Source: Methanobacteriota archaeon (GTDB lineage: Archaea; Thermoplasmatota; E2; DHVEG-1). From it: DNA of 12,797 nt. Location: contig CAIYYQ010000103.1 in the NCBI GenBank assembly GCA_903930505.1, positions 1-12,797 of the forward strand, read 5' to 3'. The first letter of the stretch is position 1. Every line of letters starts with the position of its first letter. The position numbers and the translations under genes were made by a program. The notes under the pieces were generated by a model. It made no database searches. It was not told where the DNA came from and saw only the letters and a list, made by a program, of their open reading frames with translations. This document shows, in pieces, positions 1 to 7,932 of this stretch.

Positions 1-11
1 CTATTTATCAA

Positions 12-296
12 TTATTTATTTGAAACTGGAATGTCATATCTCTTTGATTTATTTCTTAGGGTGACATTAGTTTGATGAGCAGTAAAGTTTCTTTCAATAC
101 CGACTTCGGTTCTTCTCCGAGGTATTACTGAAACACTTGCCTTGTGTCCCTGTAATCCAATCGATGTTTTTACTTTTACAGGACCTTTTCTGTATCCTAT
201 AGATAAATATGGACCGTGTCTTTTACTAATGCCACCGGATATGAATCTACCCCTGTCCGCGATGAAGAATGTTCTTTTTATTCTTCGGGTTCTCAT
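12..296 (-). CDS. Small basic protein of unknown function (94 aa)
   Basis: I do not recognise this protein. It is strongly basic and rich in Arg, Lys and Gly. The middle (about residues 25-60) alternates polar and hydrophobic residues in short runs separated by glycines (GPYLSIGY, VKVKTSIGL, KASVSV), which suggests a small beta-rich fold. There is no signal peptide, membrane segment or metal motif. The frame is open up to 341, but I chose the ATG at 296 because AGGAAGG lies about 7 bases upstream of it on the minus strand, while the earlier ATG has no ribosome site. The gene is divergent from hsdM and shares its upstream region. It vaguely resembles the glycine-rich repeats of small DUF4236-type proteins, but I cannot support that assignment. 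That it is a real gene is moderately likely because of the ribosome site. Confidence 0.5.
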   Translation of the reverse strand: MRTRRIKRTFFIADRGRFISGGISKRHGPYLSIGYRKGPVKVKTSIGLQGHKASVSVIPRRRTEVGIERNFTAHQTNVTLRNKSKRYDIPVSNK

Positions 297-360
297 ATAT
301 TTACCTTCCTTAAGATTTTGTTCACAGATTTCTCCATGCATAGGTAATGCTTCATTGAAA

Positions 361-380
361 TTTGTGCTATATATTACTGT
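361..380. promoter_or_regulatory. Candidate TATA element between divergent genes
   Basis: A TATATAT core (368-374) lies between the minus-strand small gene and hsdM. It reads as a TATA-like box on both strands. For hsdM it would leave a leader of roughly 55-60 bases; for the small gene the start codon lies about 75 bases away. No transcription start is known, and AT-rich DNA yields such boxes by chance, so this is only a candidate. Confidence 0.25.
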
Positions 381-440
381 ACGCTACTCTTTTTAAGCTT
401 TATGTTTATTAAGTGATTCATAGTTACCAGTTCTATCTTT

Positions 441-448
441 GGAGGAGG
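441..448 (+). promoter_or_regulatory. Ribosome binding site of hsdM
   Basis: GGAGGAGG lies 7 bases before the ATG at 456. It fixes the hsdM start and indicates efficient initiation of the first gene of the operon. Confidence 0.7.
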
Positions 449-455
449 AACAACG

Positions 456-1979
456 ATGAACAACACACTCGATGTCAAAACATTAGAAACCTGGCTCTGG
501 GAAGCAGCATGCAAGATCCGTGGTGAGATTGATGCTCCGAAGTATAAGGATTATATTCTTCCTTTAATCTTTTTAAAAAGATTGTCTGATGTGTTTGATG
601 ATGAGATCACACGGCTTTCTGAGGAGTACGAAAATCTGAAAACCGCTGAGGAGTTAGTTGAGGAAGATCACTCTCTTGTCTGGTTCTATGTCCCAAAGCA
701 TGCACGATGGACCGAGATACTGAAGCAGAGTTCGAAACATGGAGAATTTTTAACCGATGCAGTACGAGCTATTGCACGAGAAAATCCAAAAATACAAGGA
801 GTAATTGATATCAAAGATTTCAATGAAACTGCGTCTGGTCAGCGGGTTGTGAGTGATGATCGGTTAAAGACGCTCATTGATGTGTTGAATAAGTATCGAC
901 TTGGTTTGAAGGATGTTGAACCTGATATTCTCGGACGAGCGTATGAGTATTTGTTGAGGAAGTTTGCAGAAGGATCTGGCCAGAGTGCTGGAGAGTTCTA
1001 TACTCCAAAAGAGGTTGCGATATTAATGTCGTATCTTGTGGATCCCAAGGAGGGCGAAGAGGTGTATGATCCCTGTCTTGGTTCTGGCGGGCTTTTGATA
1101 AAAACGTATTTGCGTTTTAAACAGACGTTTGGTGTTGGTACGAAGATCAAACCCCTGAATTTTTTTGGCCAGGAGCGTTTGCATAATACATATGCGATGG
1201 CAAAGATGAATATGTTTATTCATCGGATGGAGGCAAATGTTGCTTTAGGAGATACGATGACTCGGCCTGCATTTCAGACAAAAGATGGCGGGCTTCGGAT
1301 GTTTGATATTGTGGTTGCGAATCCGATGTGGAATCAGGATTTTCCGCAGAGCATGTATGAGAATGATCCGTATGTTCGATTTGGGTTTGGGTATCCTCCG
1401 TCGAGTACTGCTGATTGGGGATGGATTCAGCACATGTTCAAATCATTGAACAAGAAGGGAAGGATGGCTATTGTTCTTGATACTGGTGCGGTGTCTCGTG
1501 GTTCAGGGAATCAAGGGAGTAGTCGTGAGCGGGATATCCGGAAGAAGTTTGTAGAACAAGATCTGACAGAGATGGTTATCTTGCTTCCTGAAAATCTGTT
1601 TTATAATACGACGGGGCCAGGGATTATTTTAGTGATTAACAGGCAAAAGAAACACAAAGGGGAAGTATTGCTGATCAATGCATCGAAGTTGTTTGAAAAG
1701 GGAAGACCAAAAAATTTCTTACCCGAACGGACTATAACAAATGTTTCAGAGATTTATCACCAGTGGAAAGATGAAGAAGGCATCAGCAAGATCATTAAAA
1801 CAGAGGAAATTGCGAAGAATGATTACAATTTGAGTCCATCTCGCTATGTAGCACAGAACAGTAGGGATGATACATTACCGTTGGACGAAGCAGTCGTTTT
1901 GGTTAAAGAAGCAGAAGAAGATCGACAAAAAACAGATAAAAAATTAAAAGAGGTTTTAAAACTGTTGGGTTTTGAATAA
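456..1979 (+). CDS. hsdM: Type I restriction-modification DNA methyltransferase subunit HsdM
   Basis: This is the adenine-N6 methyltransferase subunit of a type I restriction enzyme. With HsdS it modifies the recognition site, and with HsdR it forms the restriction complex. Residues 9-150 are the helical HsdM_N domain. The catalytic domain follows with GEFYTPKEV (179-187), the SAM-binding DPCLGSGGLL (205-214), GQE (238-240), and ANPMW (288-292) in the place of the catalytic NPPF/Y. The NPMW variant belongs, as far as I recall, to a recognised HsdM branch that also has the downstream FGYPPSS and DTGAVSRGSGNQG segments. The length (507 aa) is normal. The start follows GGAGGAGG. The stop TAA is one base before the ATG of hsdS, so translation is probably coupled. 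The coding strand is strikingly G/T-rich compared with hsdR in the same operon. Confidence 0.95.
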   Translation: MNNTLDVKTLETWLWEAACKIRGEIDAPKYKDYILPLIFLKRLSDVFDDEITRLSEEYENLKTAEELVEEDHSLVWFYVPKHARWTEILKQSSKHGEFLTDAVRAIARENPKIQGVIDIKDFNETASGQRVVSDDRLKTLIDVLNKYRLGLKDVEPDILGRAYEYLLRKFAEGSGQSAGEFYTPKEVAILMSYLVDPKEGEEVYDPCLGSGGLLIKTYLRFKQTFGVGTKIKPLNFFGQERLHNTYAMAKMNMFIHRMEANVALGDTMTRPAFQTKDGGLRMFDIVVANPMWNQDFPQSMYENDPYVRFGFGYPPSSTADWGWIQHMFKSLNKKGRMAIVLDTGAVSRGSGNQGSSRERDIRKKFVEQDLTEMVILLPENLFYNTTGPGIILVINRQKKHKGEVLLINASKLFEKGRPKNFLPERTITNVSEIYHQWKDEEGISKIIKTEEIAKNDYNLSPSRYVAQNSRDDTLPLDEAVVLVKEAEEDRQKTDKKLKEVLKLLGFE

Positions 1980-1980
1980 A

Positions 1981-3312
1981 ATGCAACAAAAATTAAGTAC
2001 TGAATCGAAAAAATTTAACCAAACAGAGTTAGGCTTTTTTCCGACAGATTGGGAAAAAACTAAAATAATTAATTATTGTGAGATTGCGACTGGAGGAACA
2101 CCAAAAACCGAAGTTAAAATATATTGGGATCCTCCTGAAATTCCATGGATGAAATCAGGTGAAATTCAGGGCAATAGAATAAGATCTGTAAATACTTTTA
2201 TATCAAGAAAAGGTCTTGATAATTCAAATGCAAAATGGTTACCAAAGAATTCTGTTGTTATTGCACTAGCCGGTCGTGGTAAAACAAGAGGTACGACTGC
2301 AATTTTAGAGACAGAATGTACCTGCAATCAATCTGTTGTTTGTTTGATTCCTAAAAAAGGACTTTTTTATGAATTTTTGCACTATTATTTATCAAACCTT
2401 TATTCTTACATAAGAAATTTAACTGGTGATAAAGATAGATCTGGTTTAAATAAGGAGATTATTGGTAATATACCTTTATTTTTACCTCCCACCTCAGAAC
2501 AATATAAAATTGCATATGTTTTATCTACTATTCAATTTACTAAAGAAAAAACAGAACATATCATCAACGCACTGCATAAATTGAAAAAAGCAATGATGAA
2601 ACACTTGTTTACATATGGACCAGTAAGTTTAGGTACTGCTGGTAAAATTAAGACAAAGAACACAGAAATAGGGAAAATTAAGGATGATTATAAAATTGTT
2701 AAGTTAAAAGATATTTCCCTATCCTACAAGAATGGCATTTATAAAAAAAATGAATTTTATGGTAATGGTTATCCCAGTATTCGAATGTATAACATAGTTG
2801 ATGGTCGTGTTAATGTTCTCAATTCTCCGCTATTGAATGTGACAAAAAAAGAACTCGATGTTTTTGGTATTAAACAAGGAGATCTTCTTATTAACAGAGT
2901 AAACAGTAATGATTTAGTCGGAAAAGCAGGAGTACTCCTAACCGATATTGGTCCGGCTACCTTTGAAAGTAAAAATATAAGAGTCAGACTCAATGAAAAA
3001 ATGGTATTACCTGAGTACATTTCATATTATATTCAAACTCCATTTTATCTTAAACAGATTAGATTAATGACTAGAGCAGCAGTTTCTCAAGTAACTATCA
3101 ATCAAGACGATCTGGATAGAATTTCAATTATTTTACCAATCATCAGTGACCAAGAAAAAATCGTATCTATTCTCACGAATATCGATAAAAAAATAAGTGC
3201 TGAAGTAATTAAAAAGAACTCTCTTGACGAACTGTTTAAATCTATGCTTCACAATCTTATGACCGCGAAAATACGAGTAAATGATTTGGTGATTCCAAAT
3301 GAAAAAAACTAA
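1981..3312 (+). CDS. hsdS: Type I restriction-modification specificity subunit HsdS
   Basis: HsdS recognises the bipartite DNA target and holds the HsdM and HsdR subunits. Two half-repeats are visible. The first target recognition domain starts near GFFPTDW (residues 18-24) and ends in a helical spacer at about 172-210 beginning SEQYKIAYVLSTI. The second spans about 237-387 and ends in a similar helix at 390-432 (SDQEKIVSILTNI). The EQ/DQxKI helices are the conserved regions that set the spacing between the half-sites. The target sequence cannot be read from this. I chose the ATG at 1981, one base after the hsdM stop. A TTG at 1972 would add three residues, but neither start has a clear ribosome site. 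The gene is more AT-rich than hsdM or hsdR, as is common for fast-evolving specificity genes. Its 3' end overlaps the next gene by 14 bases. Confidence 0.93.
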   Translation: MQQKLSTESKKFNQTELGFFPTDWEKTKIINYCEIATGGTPKTEVKIYWDPPEIPWMKSGEIQGNRIRSVNTFISRKGLDNSNAKWLPKNSVVIALAGRGKTRGTTAILETECTCNQSVVCLIPKKGLFYEFLHYYLSNLYSYIRNLTGDKDRSGLNKEIIGNIPLFLPPTSEQYKIAYVLSTIQFTKEKTEHIINALHKLKKAMMKHLFTYGPVSLGTAGKIKTKNTEIGKIKDDYKIVKLKDISLSYKNGIYKKNEFYGNGYPSIRMYNIVDGRVNVLNSPLLNVTKKELDVFGIKQGDLLINRVNSNDLVGKAGVLLTDIGPATFESKNIRVRLNEKMVLPEYISYYIQTPFYLKQIRLMTRAAVSQVTINQDDLDRISIILPIISDQEKIVSILTNIDKKISAEVIKKNSLDELFKSMLHNLMTAKIRVNDLVIPNEKN

Positions 3313-3634
3313 TAATGAAATTTCAGAATTTATTACTCAAAGCATAGAACAAATAAAAAAAGGACTTCAAGATGGCTATTCAATAGAAGGGAAATTTCAT
3401 TTTGATATTTCTGTAACAACAGGAAAAGATAAAGCAGGTAATATTGGTCTCCAATTAGCTGGAGTAGGATTCCAATCAAATATTCATCAAACCCATCGAA
3501 TTCAGTTTGCAATAATCGATGAAAAATCTCTTGAAAAGAACATTTCGCAGGCTCGAAAACTGCTCAAAGATTTTGGTCAAGATATAATAGAACTAGAACG
3601 GTTAGAACAAAAGAAATTGGGATTGAAGAAATAA
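3299..3634 (+). CDS. Small Trypco2-like domain protein inside the restriction operon (111 aa)
   Basis: The protein has an amphipathic N-terminal helix (residues 6-25, ISEFITQSIEQIKKGLQDG). Beta strands follow at 31-58, as GKFHFDISVT and then a glycine-rich turn leading to IGLQLAGVGF, and THRIQF lies at 65-70. This order matches the Trypsin-co-occurring domain 2 (Trypco2), known from NTP-dependent biological conflict systems where it accompanies trypsin-like proteases. The match is from pattern memory. Residues 77-108 form an extra charged helix. The start is well supported: GGTGA sits 6 bases before the ATG, inside hsdS. It overlaps hsdS by 14 bases and ends one base before hsdR, so it must be co-expressed with the restriction enzyme. 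The canonical Trypco2 partner, a trypsin-like protease, is not in this window, but the operon ends with a metalloprotease. A role as adaptor or regulator of the complex is inference. Confidence 0.7.
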   Translation: MKKTNNEISEFITQSIEQIKKGLQDGYSIEGKFHFDISVTTGKDKAGNIGLQLAGVGFQSNIHQTHRIQFAIIDEKSLEKNISQARKLLKDFGQDIIELERLEQKKLGLKK

Positions 3635-3635
3635 C

Positions 3636-6557
3636 ATGTCGAAGTTAGGAACAGAAAGATCATCAGTGCAAAATACTCTCATTCAATACGCTTGTGATAT
3701 TGGATGGGACTACATCAAACCAGATGAAGCACTTAGACTTCGTGGTGGACGCAATGGGCTCATCTTCAAAGAAATCTTCACCAACCAAATGATCAAACTC
3801 AACACAGACTTCATTGACAACCTCATGATCGACGATCTCGTTAAACGCATCGAACGGCTCCCTGCACGTATCGAAGGAAACCTTGAATCATGGGAATACC
3901 TCAAAGGACTTAAAACCGTCTTCCTACCAAAAGAAAAACGAGAACGGAACATCACAATTATCGACGAACACACTACTAATAATACCTATCAGGTAACCGA
4001 TGAGTTCGTCTACACTAATGGAACCCACACCAACCGCTACGATGTCGTCTTCCTCATCAACGGCATCCCTATCGTATTCGTCGAAACCAAAGCAGTTGCC
4101 AAATTCATTGGACAAAATGCAACCAGGGAATCCATCGTTAGTGAAGCAATCGACCAAATCAGACGCTACCACCGAGAAACACCCGAAGCCATGACCTTGT
4201 TCCAACTTTACACTGCAACCAACATCATCAACTTCCTCTACGCAGCCACCTGGAGCCTCTCCCTAAAATCCGTGTTCAACTGGAAAACAGAAACCCAAGC
4301 ACAAAACTACGAACATCTTGTAAAAACCTTTTTCGATCAAGAACGACTTACCAGCATTCTTCTTCATTTCATCATGTTCACCAGAAAAGACGACACGTTA
4401 GAAAAAATCGTTCTCAGGCCACACCAAATCAGAGCAGTCGACAAACTTCTCACCAGAGCAACAGACAAAAAGAAAACCAGAGCACTCATCTGGCACACCC
4501 AAGGAAGCGGAAAAACCTACACTATGATCATCGCAGCACAACGAATCCTTAAAAAACCACAACTAGAAAACCCAACCGTCATAATGCTTGTCGACAGAAA
4601 CGAACTTGAATCACAGCTCTTCGGCAACCTTTCCTCTGTTGGAATTGAACACGTCGAAGTTGCCCAAACCAAAAAACACCTCAAAGAACTCCTTGAGAAC
4701 GATACACGGGGACTCATCGTTTCCATGATCCACAAATTCGAAGGATTACCAGCAAACATCAATACAAGGAAAAACATTTTTGTCCTCGTTGACGAAGCAC
4801 ATCGAACTACTGGTGGCGACCTTGGTAACTACCTTATGGGTGCACTCCCAAACGCTACATACCTCGGATTCACAGGTACACCCATTGACCGATCACACCA
4901 AGGGAAAGGGACCTTTATTGTCTTTGGCAAAGATGACCCACCCTATGGCTACCTGGACAAATACGGAATCGCAGAATCCATCGAAGACGGAACTACCGTC
5001 AAACTCCATTACACCCTCGCACCAAATGATCTTCGACCAGAAAAAGAAATCCTTGAAAAAGAATTCCTTAACCTCGCCGAAGCAGAAGGTATCAGCGACA
5101 TCGACACCCTCAACCGTATCCTTGACAAAGCAGTGACTCTCAAAAACATGCTGAAAAACAAACAACGTGTCCAGAAAGTCACCCAATTCATTGCCCATCA
5201 CTTCACCGAATACGTCGAACCCATGGGCTACAAAGCTTTCATCGTTGCTGTCGATCGAGAAGCATGTGCACTTTACAAGAAGGAACTTGATCGATACCTT
5301 CCAAAGGAATATTCAGAGGTGGTCTACAGTCCTGCAGCAAACGATTCCGAAGAACTATCCCAATACCACTTCTCCGAGGAAAAAGAAAAACGTATCCGAA
5401 AAGCGTTCAGAAACCCAGAGAAACTCCCAAAAATCCTTATTGTCACCGAAAAACTTCTCACCGGATTCGACGCACCAATTCTTTACTGCATGTATCTGGA
5501 TAAACCCATGAGAGATCATGTTCTCCTTCAAGCCATCGCACGAGTGAATCGACCCTACGAAGACAAAGATGGACGAAAGAAACCATCAGGATTCGTCCTT
5601 GACTTCGTCGGTATCTTCGACAACCTTGAGAAAGCCTTGGCTTTTGACTCAGGGGACATCACCGGCGTCATCGACGATATCCAACTGTTAAAAGAACGAT
5701 TCACCACACTAATAAAACAAGGACAAATCACCTACCTCACCCTTATCGAAGGAAAAACCAAGGATAAAGCAGTCGAAGCACTCCTCACCCACTTCAGAGA
5801 CGAGCAAACACGACAAGACTTCTACTCTTTCTTTCATGAGCTCTCTGATATCTACGAAATCCTTTCACCTGATGCATTCCTCAGACCTTATATCGAATCC
5901 TTTGACACAATCGCTCGCATCTATAAAATCCTCAAAGAAGCCTACGAACCAGGAATCATCACCGATAAAGAATTCGCACGAAAAACCGCAAAACTCGTCC
6001 AAGAACACACCAAAAGCGGAGTCATCAAATCCACCATCGACATCTACGAAATCGATGAACACACCCTAAAAAAACTGGAAAAAGAAACTGCAACCGACAC
6101 GGAAAAAATCTTCAATCTCTTAAGAAGCATCAACAACACCGCACAAAAAGAAGGTAATACACAGCCGTATCTCCGATCAATAGCAGAAAAAGCAGAACTC
6201 GTTTCACTTCTCTATCAACAACGACAAAAAGACACTCAACAAACTCTCGACGACCTCAAGGACATCGTTAATAATATCAACGAAGCAAAAAAAGAACAAA
6301 CAGAAAAAAACATGTCAAAAGATGTTTTCTCTACATACTGGCTTCTTAAAGAAGAACAAGTAGCTTTCGGAGAAGAAAAAGCAACTTCAATGAAAAAAAT
6401 ACTAGAAACTTATCCACACTGGAAAACAAGTGAAGAACATGAACGGAAATTCAAGCAAGAAATTCTCAAGGTCTTTACCAAATCACAAATCGAACCAAAA
6501 AAGGCAGTAGAGCTTACCAACAAAATTGTCAAAATGCTGAAAGGAGGTGAAGAATGA
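3636..6557 (+). CDS. hsdR: Type I restriction endonuclease and translocase subunit HsdR
   Basis: HsdR cleaves unmodified DNA after ATP-driven translocation. The N-terminal nuclease domain (PD-(D/E)xK type) is visible around residues 109-155, with D136 in NRYDVVF and E150-x-K152 in VFVETKA. The superfamily 2 motor follows: Walker A HTQGSGKT (287-294), DEAH (386-389), TGTP (413-416), and the arginine-finger motif QAIARVNRP (632-640). The rest (about 680-973) is the helical C-terminal part that docks on the methyltransferase. All key residues are present and the length of 973 aa is normal, so it looks active. It starts one base after the Trypco2-like stop, with only a weak ribosome site, which suggests coupling. 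Its coding strand is A/C-rich, opposite to hsdM. It overlaps the next gene as ATGA. Confidence 0.96.
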   Translation: MSKLGTERSSVQNTLIQYACDIGWDYIKPDEALRLRGGRNGLIFKEIFTNQMIKLNTDFIDNLMIDDLVKRIERLPARIEGNLESWEYLKGLKTVFLPKEKRERNITIIDEHTTNNTYQVTDEFVYTNGTHTNRYDVVFLINGIPIVFVETKAVAKFIGQNATRESIVSEAIDQIRRYHRETPEAMTLFQLYTATNIINFLYAATWSLSLKSVFNWKTETQAQNYEHLVKTFFDQERLTSILLHFIMFTRKDDTLEKIVLRPHQIRAVDKLLTRATDKKKTRALIWHTQGSGKTYTMIIAAQRILKKPQLENPTVIMLVDRNELESQLFGNLSSVGIEHVEVAQTKKHLKELLENDTRGLIVSMIHKFEGLPANINTRKNIFVLVDEAHRTTGGDLGNYLMGALPNATYLGFTGTPIDRSHQGKGTFIVFGKDDPPYGYLDKYGIAESIEDGTTVKLHYTLAPNDLRPEKEILEKEFLNLAEAEGISDIDTLNRILDKAVTLKNMLKNKQRVQKVTQFIAHHFTEYVEPMGYKAFIVAVDREACALYKKELDRYLPKEYSEVVYSPAANDSEELSQYHFSEEKEKRIRKAFRNPEKLPKILIVTEKLLTGFDAPILYCMYLDKPMRDHVLLQAIARVNRPYEDKDGRKKPSGFVLDFVGIFDNLEKALAFDSGDITGVIDDIQLLKERFTTLIKQGQITYLTLIEGKTKDKAVEALLTHFRDEQTRQDFYSFFHELSDIYEILSPDAFLRPYIESFDTIARIYKILKEAYEPGIITDKEFARKTAKLVQEHTKSGVIKSTIDIYEIDEHTLKKLEKETATDTEKIFNLLRSINNTAQKEGNTQPYLRSIAEKAELVSLLYQQRQKDTQQTLDDLKDIVNNINEAKKEQTEKNMSKDVFSTYWLLKEEQVAFGEEKATSMKKILETYPHWKTSEEHERKFKQEILKVFTKSQIEPKKAVELTNKIVKMLKGGEE

Positions 6558-6847
6558 TTCCAGTGCATGACTTCAAAACAGAGGTACGAACCTGGGCAGA
6601 AGAAATCGGTGTAGAACCAAATGAAATCCACGTCAGAGAAATGAAACGAAAATGGGCAAGCTGCTCTAGCAAAGGCAGACTCACGTTCTCCTACGCTCTC
6701 CTCAATAAAACAATTGAAGAACGATCTACAGCCATCGTTCACGAACTCCTCCATCTGCGATACGAAACACACAATAAACTGTTTAAATCACTCCTGTCAG
6801 CTCACCTAAATAAAAAAGGTATCAAAGTTACAACAGTATTTCTCTAG
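6554..6847 (+). CDS. Minimal YgjP/DUF45-type HExxH metalloprotease domain protein (97 aa)
   Basis: This is a zinc hydrolase domain of the YgjP (DUF45, M48/SprT-like) type. It shows RKWASCSSKGRLTFSYALL (residues 32-50), which matches the family's W-x-SC-x(3)-G block, and then HELLH (63-67), with a third ligand at H73 in ETHNKLF. Both hallmark blocks are intact, but the protein is only 97 aa, while YgjP proteins are usually well over 150, so the N-terminal part is mostly missing. GGAGGTGA lies a few bases before the ATG, inside the end of hsdR, and the ATG overlaps the hsdR stop codon by 4 bases. Related small genes are known next to type I restriction operons. Control of the restriction subunit by proteolysis is an attractive idea but is inference; the substrate is unknown. 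Confidence 0.88.
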   Translation: MIPVHDFKTEVRTWAEEIGVEPNEIHVREMKRKWASCSSKGRLTFSYALLNKTIEERSTAIVHELLHLRYETHNKLFKSLLSAHLNKKGIKVTTVFL

Positions 6848-6868
6848 AAACTGGAAGAAGCCATATAA

Positions 6869-6878
6869 TTTCTTTTTT
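6869..6878 (+). terminator. Candidate T-tract terminator of the restriction operon
   Basis: A T-rich run (TTTCTTTTTT) lies about 22 bases after the stop of the last plus-strand gene in an 89-base convergent gap. Archaeal intrinsic termination uses such T tracts without needing a hairpin. No strong stem precedes it. Confidence 0.4.
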
Positions 6879-6924
6879 ACAACTCGGCCAAGAATATAAT
6901 AAAGACGATTTGTAGAATAACAGT

Positions 6925-6929
6925 AAAAA
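6925..6929 (-). terminator. Weak T-tract terminator candidate after the TcmP gene
   Basis: On the minus strand, five Ts follow the TcmP stop codon by about 7 bases and are flanked by a weak AATAA...TTATT stem. It faces the plus-strand T tract across the convergent gap. The evidence is position and composition only. Confidence 0.25.
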
Positions 6930-6936
6930 TTATTGT

Positions 6937-7923
6937 CTATTCCCAGTCTTTTAAAGAGGTATTTCTACCTGCTTTAACATCTAACAATGAAGGAATTCCA
7001 CGTCCGTACGCTGATTTTATCCGTCGATCAACATTCGTTTTCCATTCATCGACAAGATTCTGCGGATTATTGGGATTACCTGTGAAAAGAATCATCCAAT
7101 AATAACCGCCGTCTGAACGAGGAATTTTCACTTGTGCGCATGCAGTTTTACCACATTCATGGATGACTCTATTAATAAATAAATCAGTTAATCCCTCTGC
7201 GGTTTGAATGTTTTTCCATTCTTCGTCACCAAATAATTCTGTTAAGCGTTCTCTACTTGCTTTTGCTGCTTGATGCTCTTTTAAAGAGTTCGCTGCGCAT
7301 TTTAAACGCCAAGCTTCCGCTTCGAACCAGGTAACCATTGCATCTCCTTTGCATTTTAAAAGAGGACCGATGCCAGCCCAAGTCATTCCTTGAAGTGCTT
7401 GAGGATCTATGACAATATACGAAATTATTTTGTTTTGCAATTCTTGAGCGATAGCTTGTGATATTTCTGAAATATTTTTTGTATAGACCGTCATGTTAGA
7501 TTGCGGTGATATTGTATTAATTCTTTGTTTCAGAGCCTCTGCTTTATCAGGTTTGATTTCCACCGCAATCATTATATCAAAAGGACAATTGTTTTTCATA
7601 GCAGATAAAAGTGCACCTGGGCAACTTCCACAAAAATAATCATTAGCTCGTTTTGCCATTGTAACACCGCTACCGGCCATAGAATCAACATATGCAATTC
7701 GATAATTATGTTTATCTCGAAGCTGTCTGTGGGCTATATGAGAAAAAATACCAATCCAGTACATTATACTGATAAGTTTCAATAGAGAATGATCATTATA
7801 TTCATCGACACACGTAGGACAGATTTGCTGTAATGTTGAACCATTTTCAAGAAAAAAACGAATCCTTTCATCAAAGAATTCTTCATCACTTTTACGCAGT
7901 TTTCCCTTCACCAATGAATTCAC
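6937..7923 (-). CDS. tcmP: TcmP-like three-Cys-motif partner protein (Rossmann methyltransferase fold)
   Basis: The protein fits the three-Cys-motif partner family, which accompanies radical SAM-like proteins carrying CxxxCxxC. Residues 76-86 (IAYVDSMAGSG) form the glycine loop of a class I methyltransferase fold, AVEIKPDKAEALKQR (120-134) carries the acidic ribose-binding position, and VIDPQALQGMTW (171-182) matches the family's DP block. The C-terminal YYWMILFTGNP (274-284) is also typical. Two CxxC pairs are present: C35/C38 and C98/C101. Numbering uses the GTG at 7923. A TTG at 7914 or GTG at 7911 is as likely, because AGGTGA (7920-7925) is correctly spaced for those. It lies 9 bases after the radical SAM gene on the same strand, so the two are almost certainly co-transcribed. 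The substrate is unknown, and a methyl transfer reaction is not proven. Confidence 0.8.
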   Translation of the reverse strand: MNSLVKGKLRKSDEEFFDERIRFFLENGSTLQQICPTCVDEYNDHSLLKLISIMYWIGIFSHIAHRQLRDKHNYRIAYVDSMAGSGVTMAKRANDYFCGSCPGALLSAMKNNCPFDIMIAVEIKPDKAEALKQRINTISPQSNMTVYTKNISEISQAIAQELQNKIISYIVIDPQALQGMTWAGIGPLLKCKGDAMVTWFEAEAWRLKCAANSLKEHQAAKASRERLTELFGDEEWKNIQTAEGLTDLFINRVIHECGKTACAQVKIPRSDGGYYWMILFTGNPNNPQNLVDEWKTNVDRRIKSAYGRGIPSLLDVKAGRNTSLKDWE

Positions 7924-7932
7924 CTAAATAAA

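Noticed and set aside
297..341. N-terminal extension of the small gene at the left edge
   Set aside because: The ribosome site AGGAAGG lies inside this extension and points to the ATG at 296.
142..396. Plus-strand 84-codon open frame
   Set aside because: It overlaps the minus-strand small gene, has no ribosome site and no recognisable features.
1981..3312. Phase-variable hsdS by inversion
   Set aside because: No second or partial hsdS, no inverted repeats and no dedicated invertase next to hsdS were seen; the recombinase lies far away.
3710..6069. Many open frames on both strands inside hsdR
   Set aside because: They are low-complexity (Ser/Pro/Lys- or Phe/Asp-rich) products of the A/C-skewed hsdR sequence, have no motifs, and overlap an intact gene.
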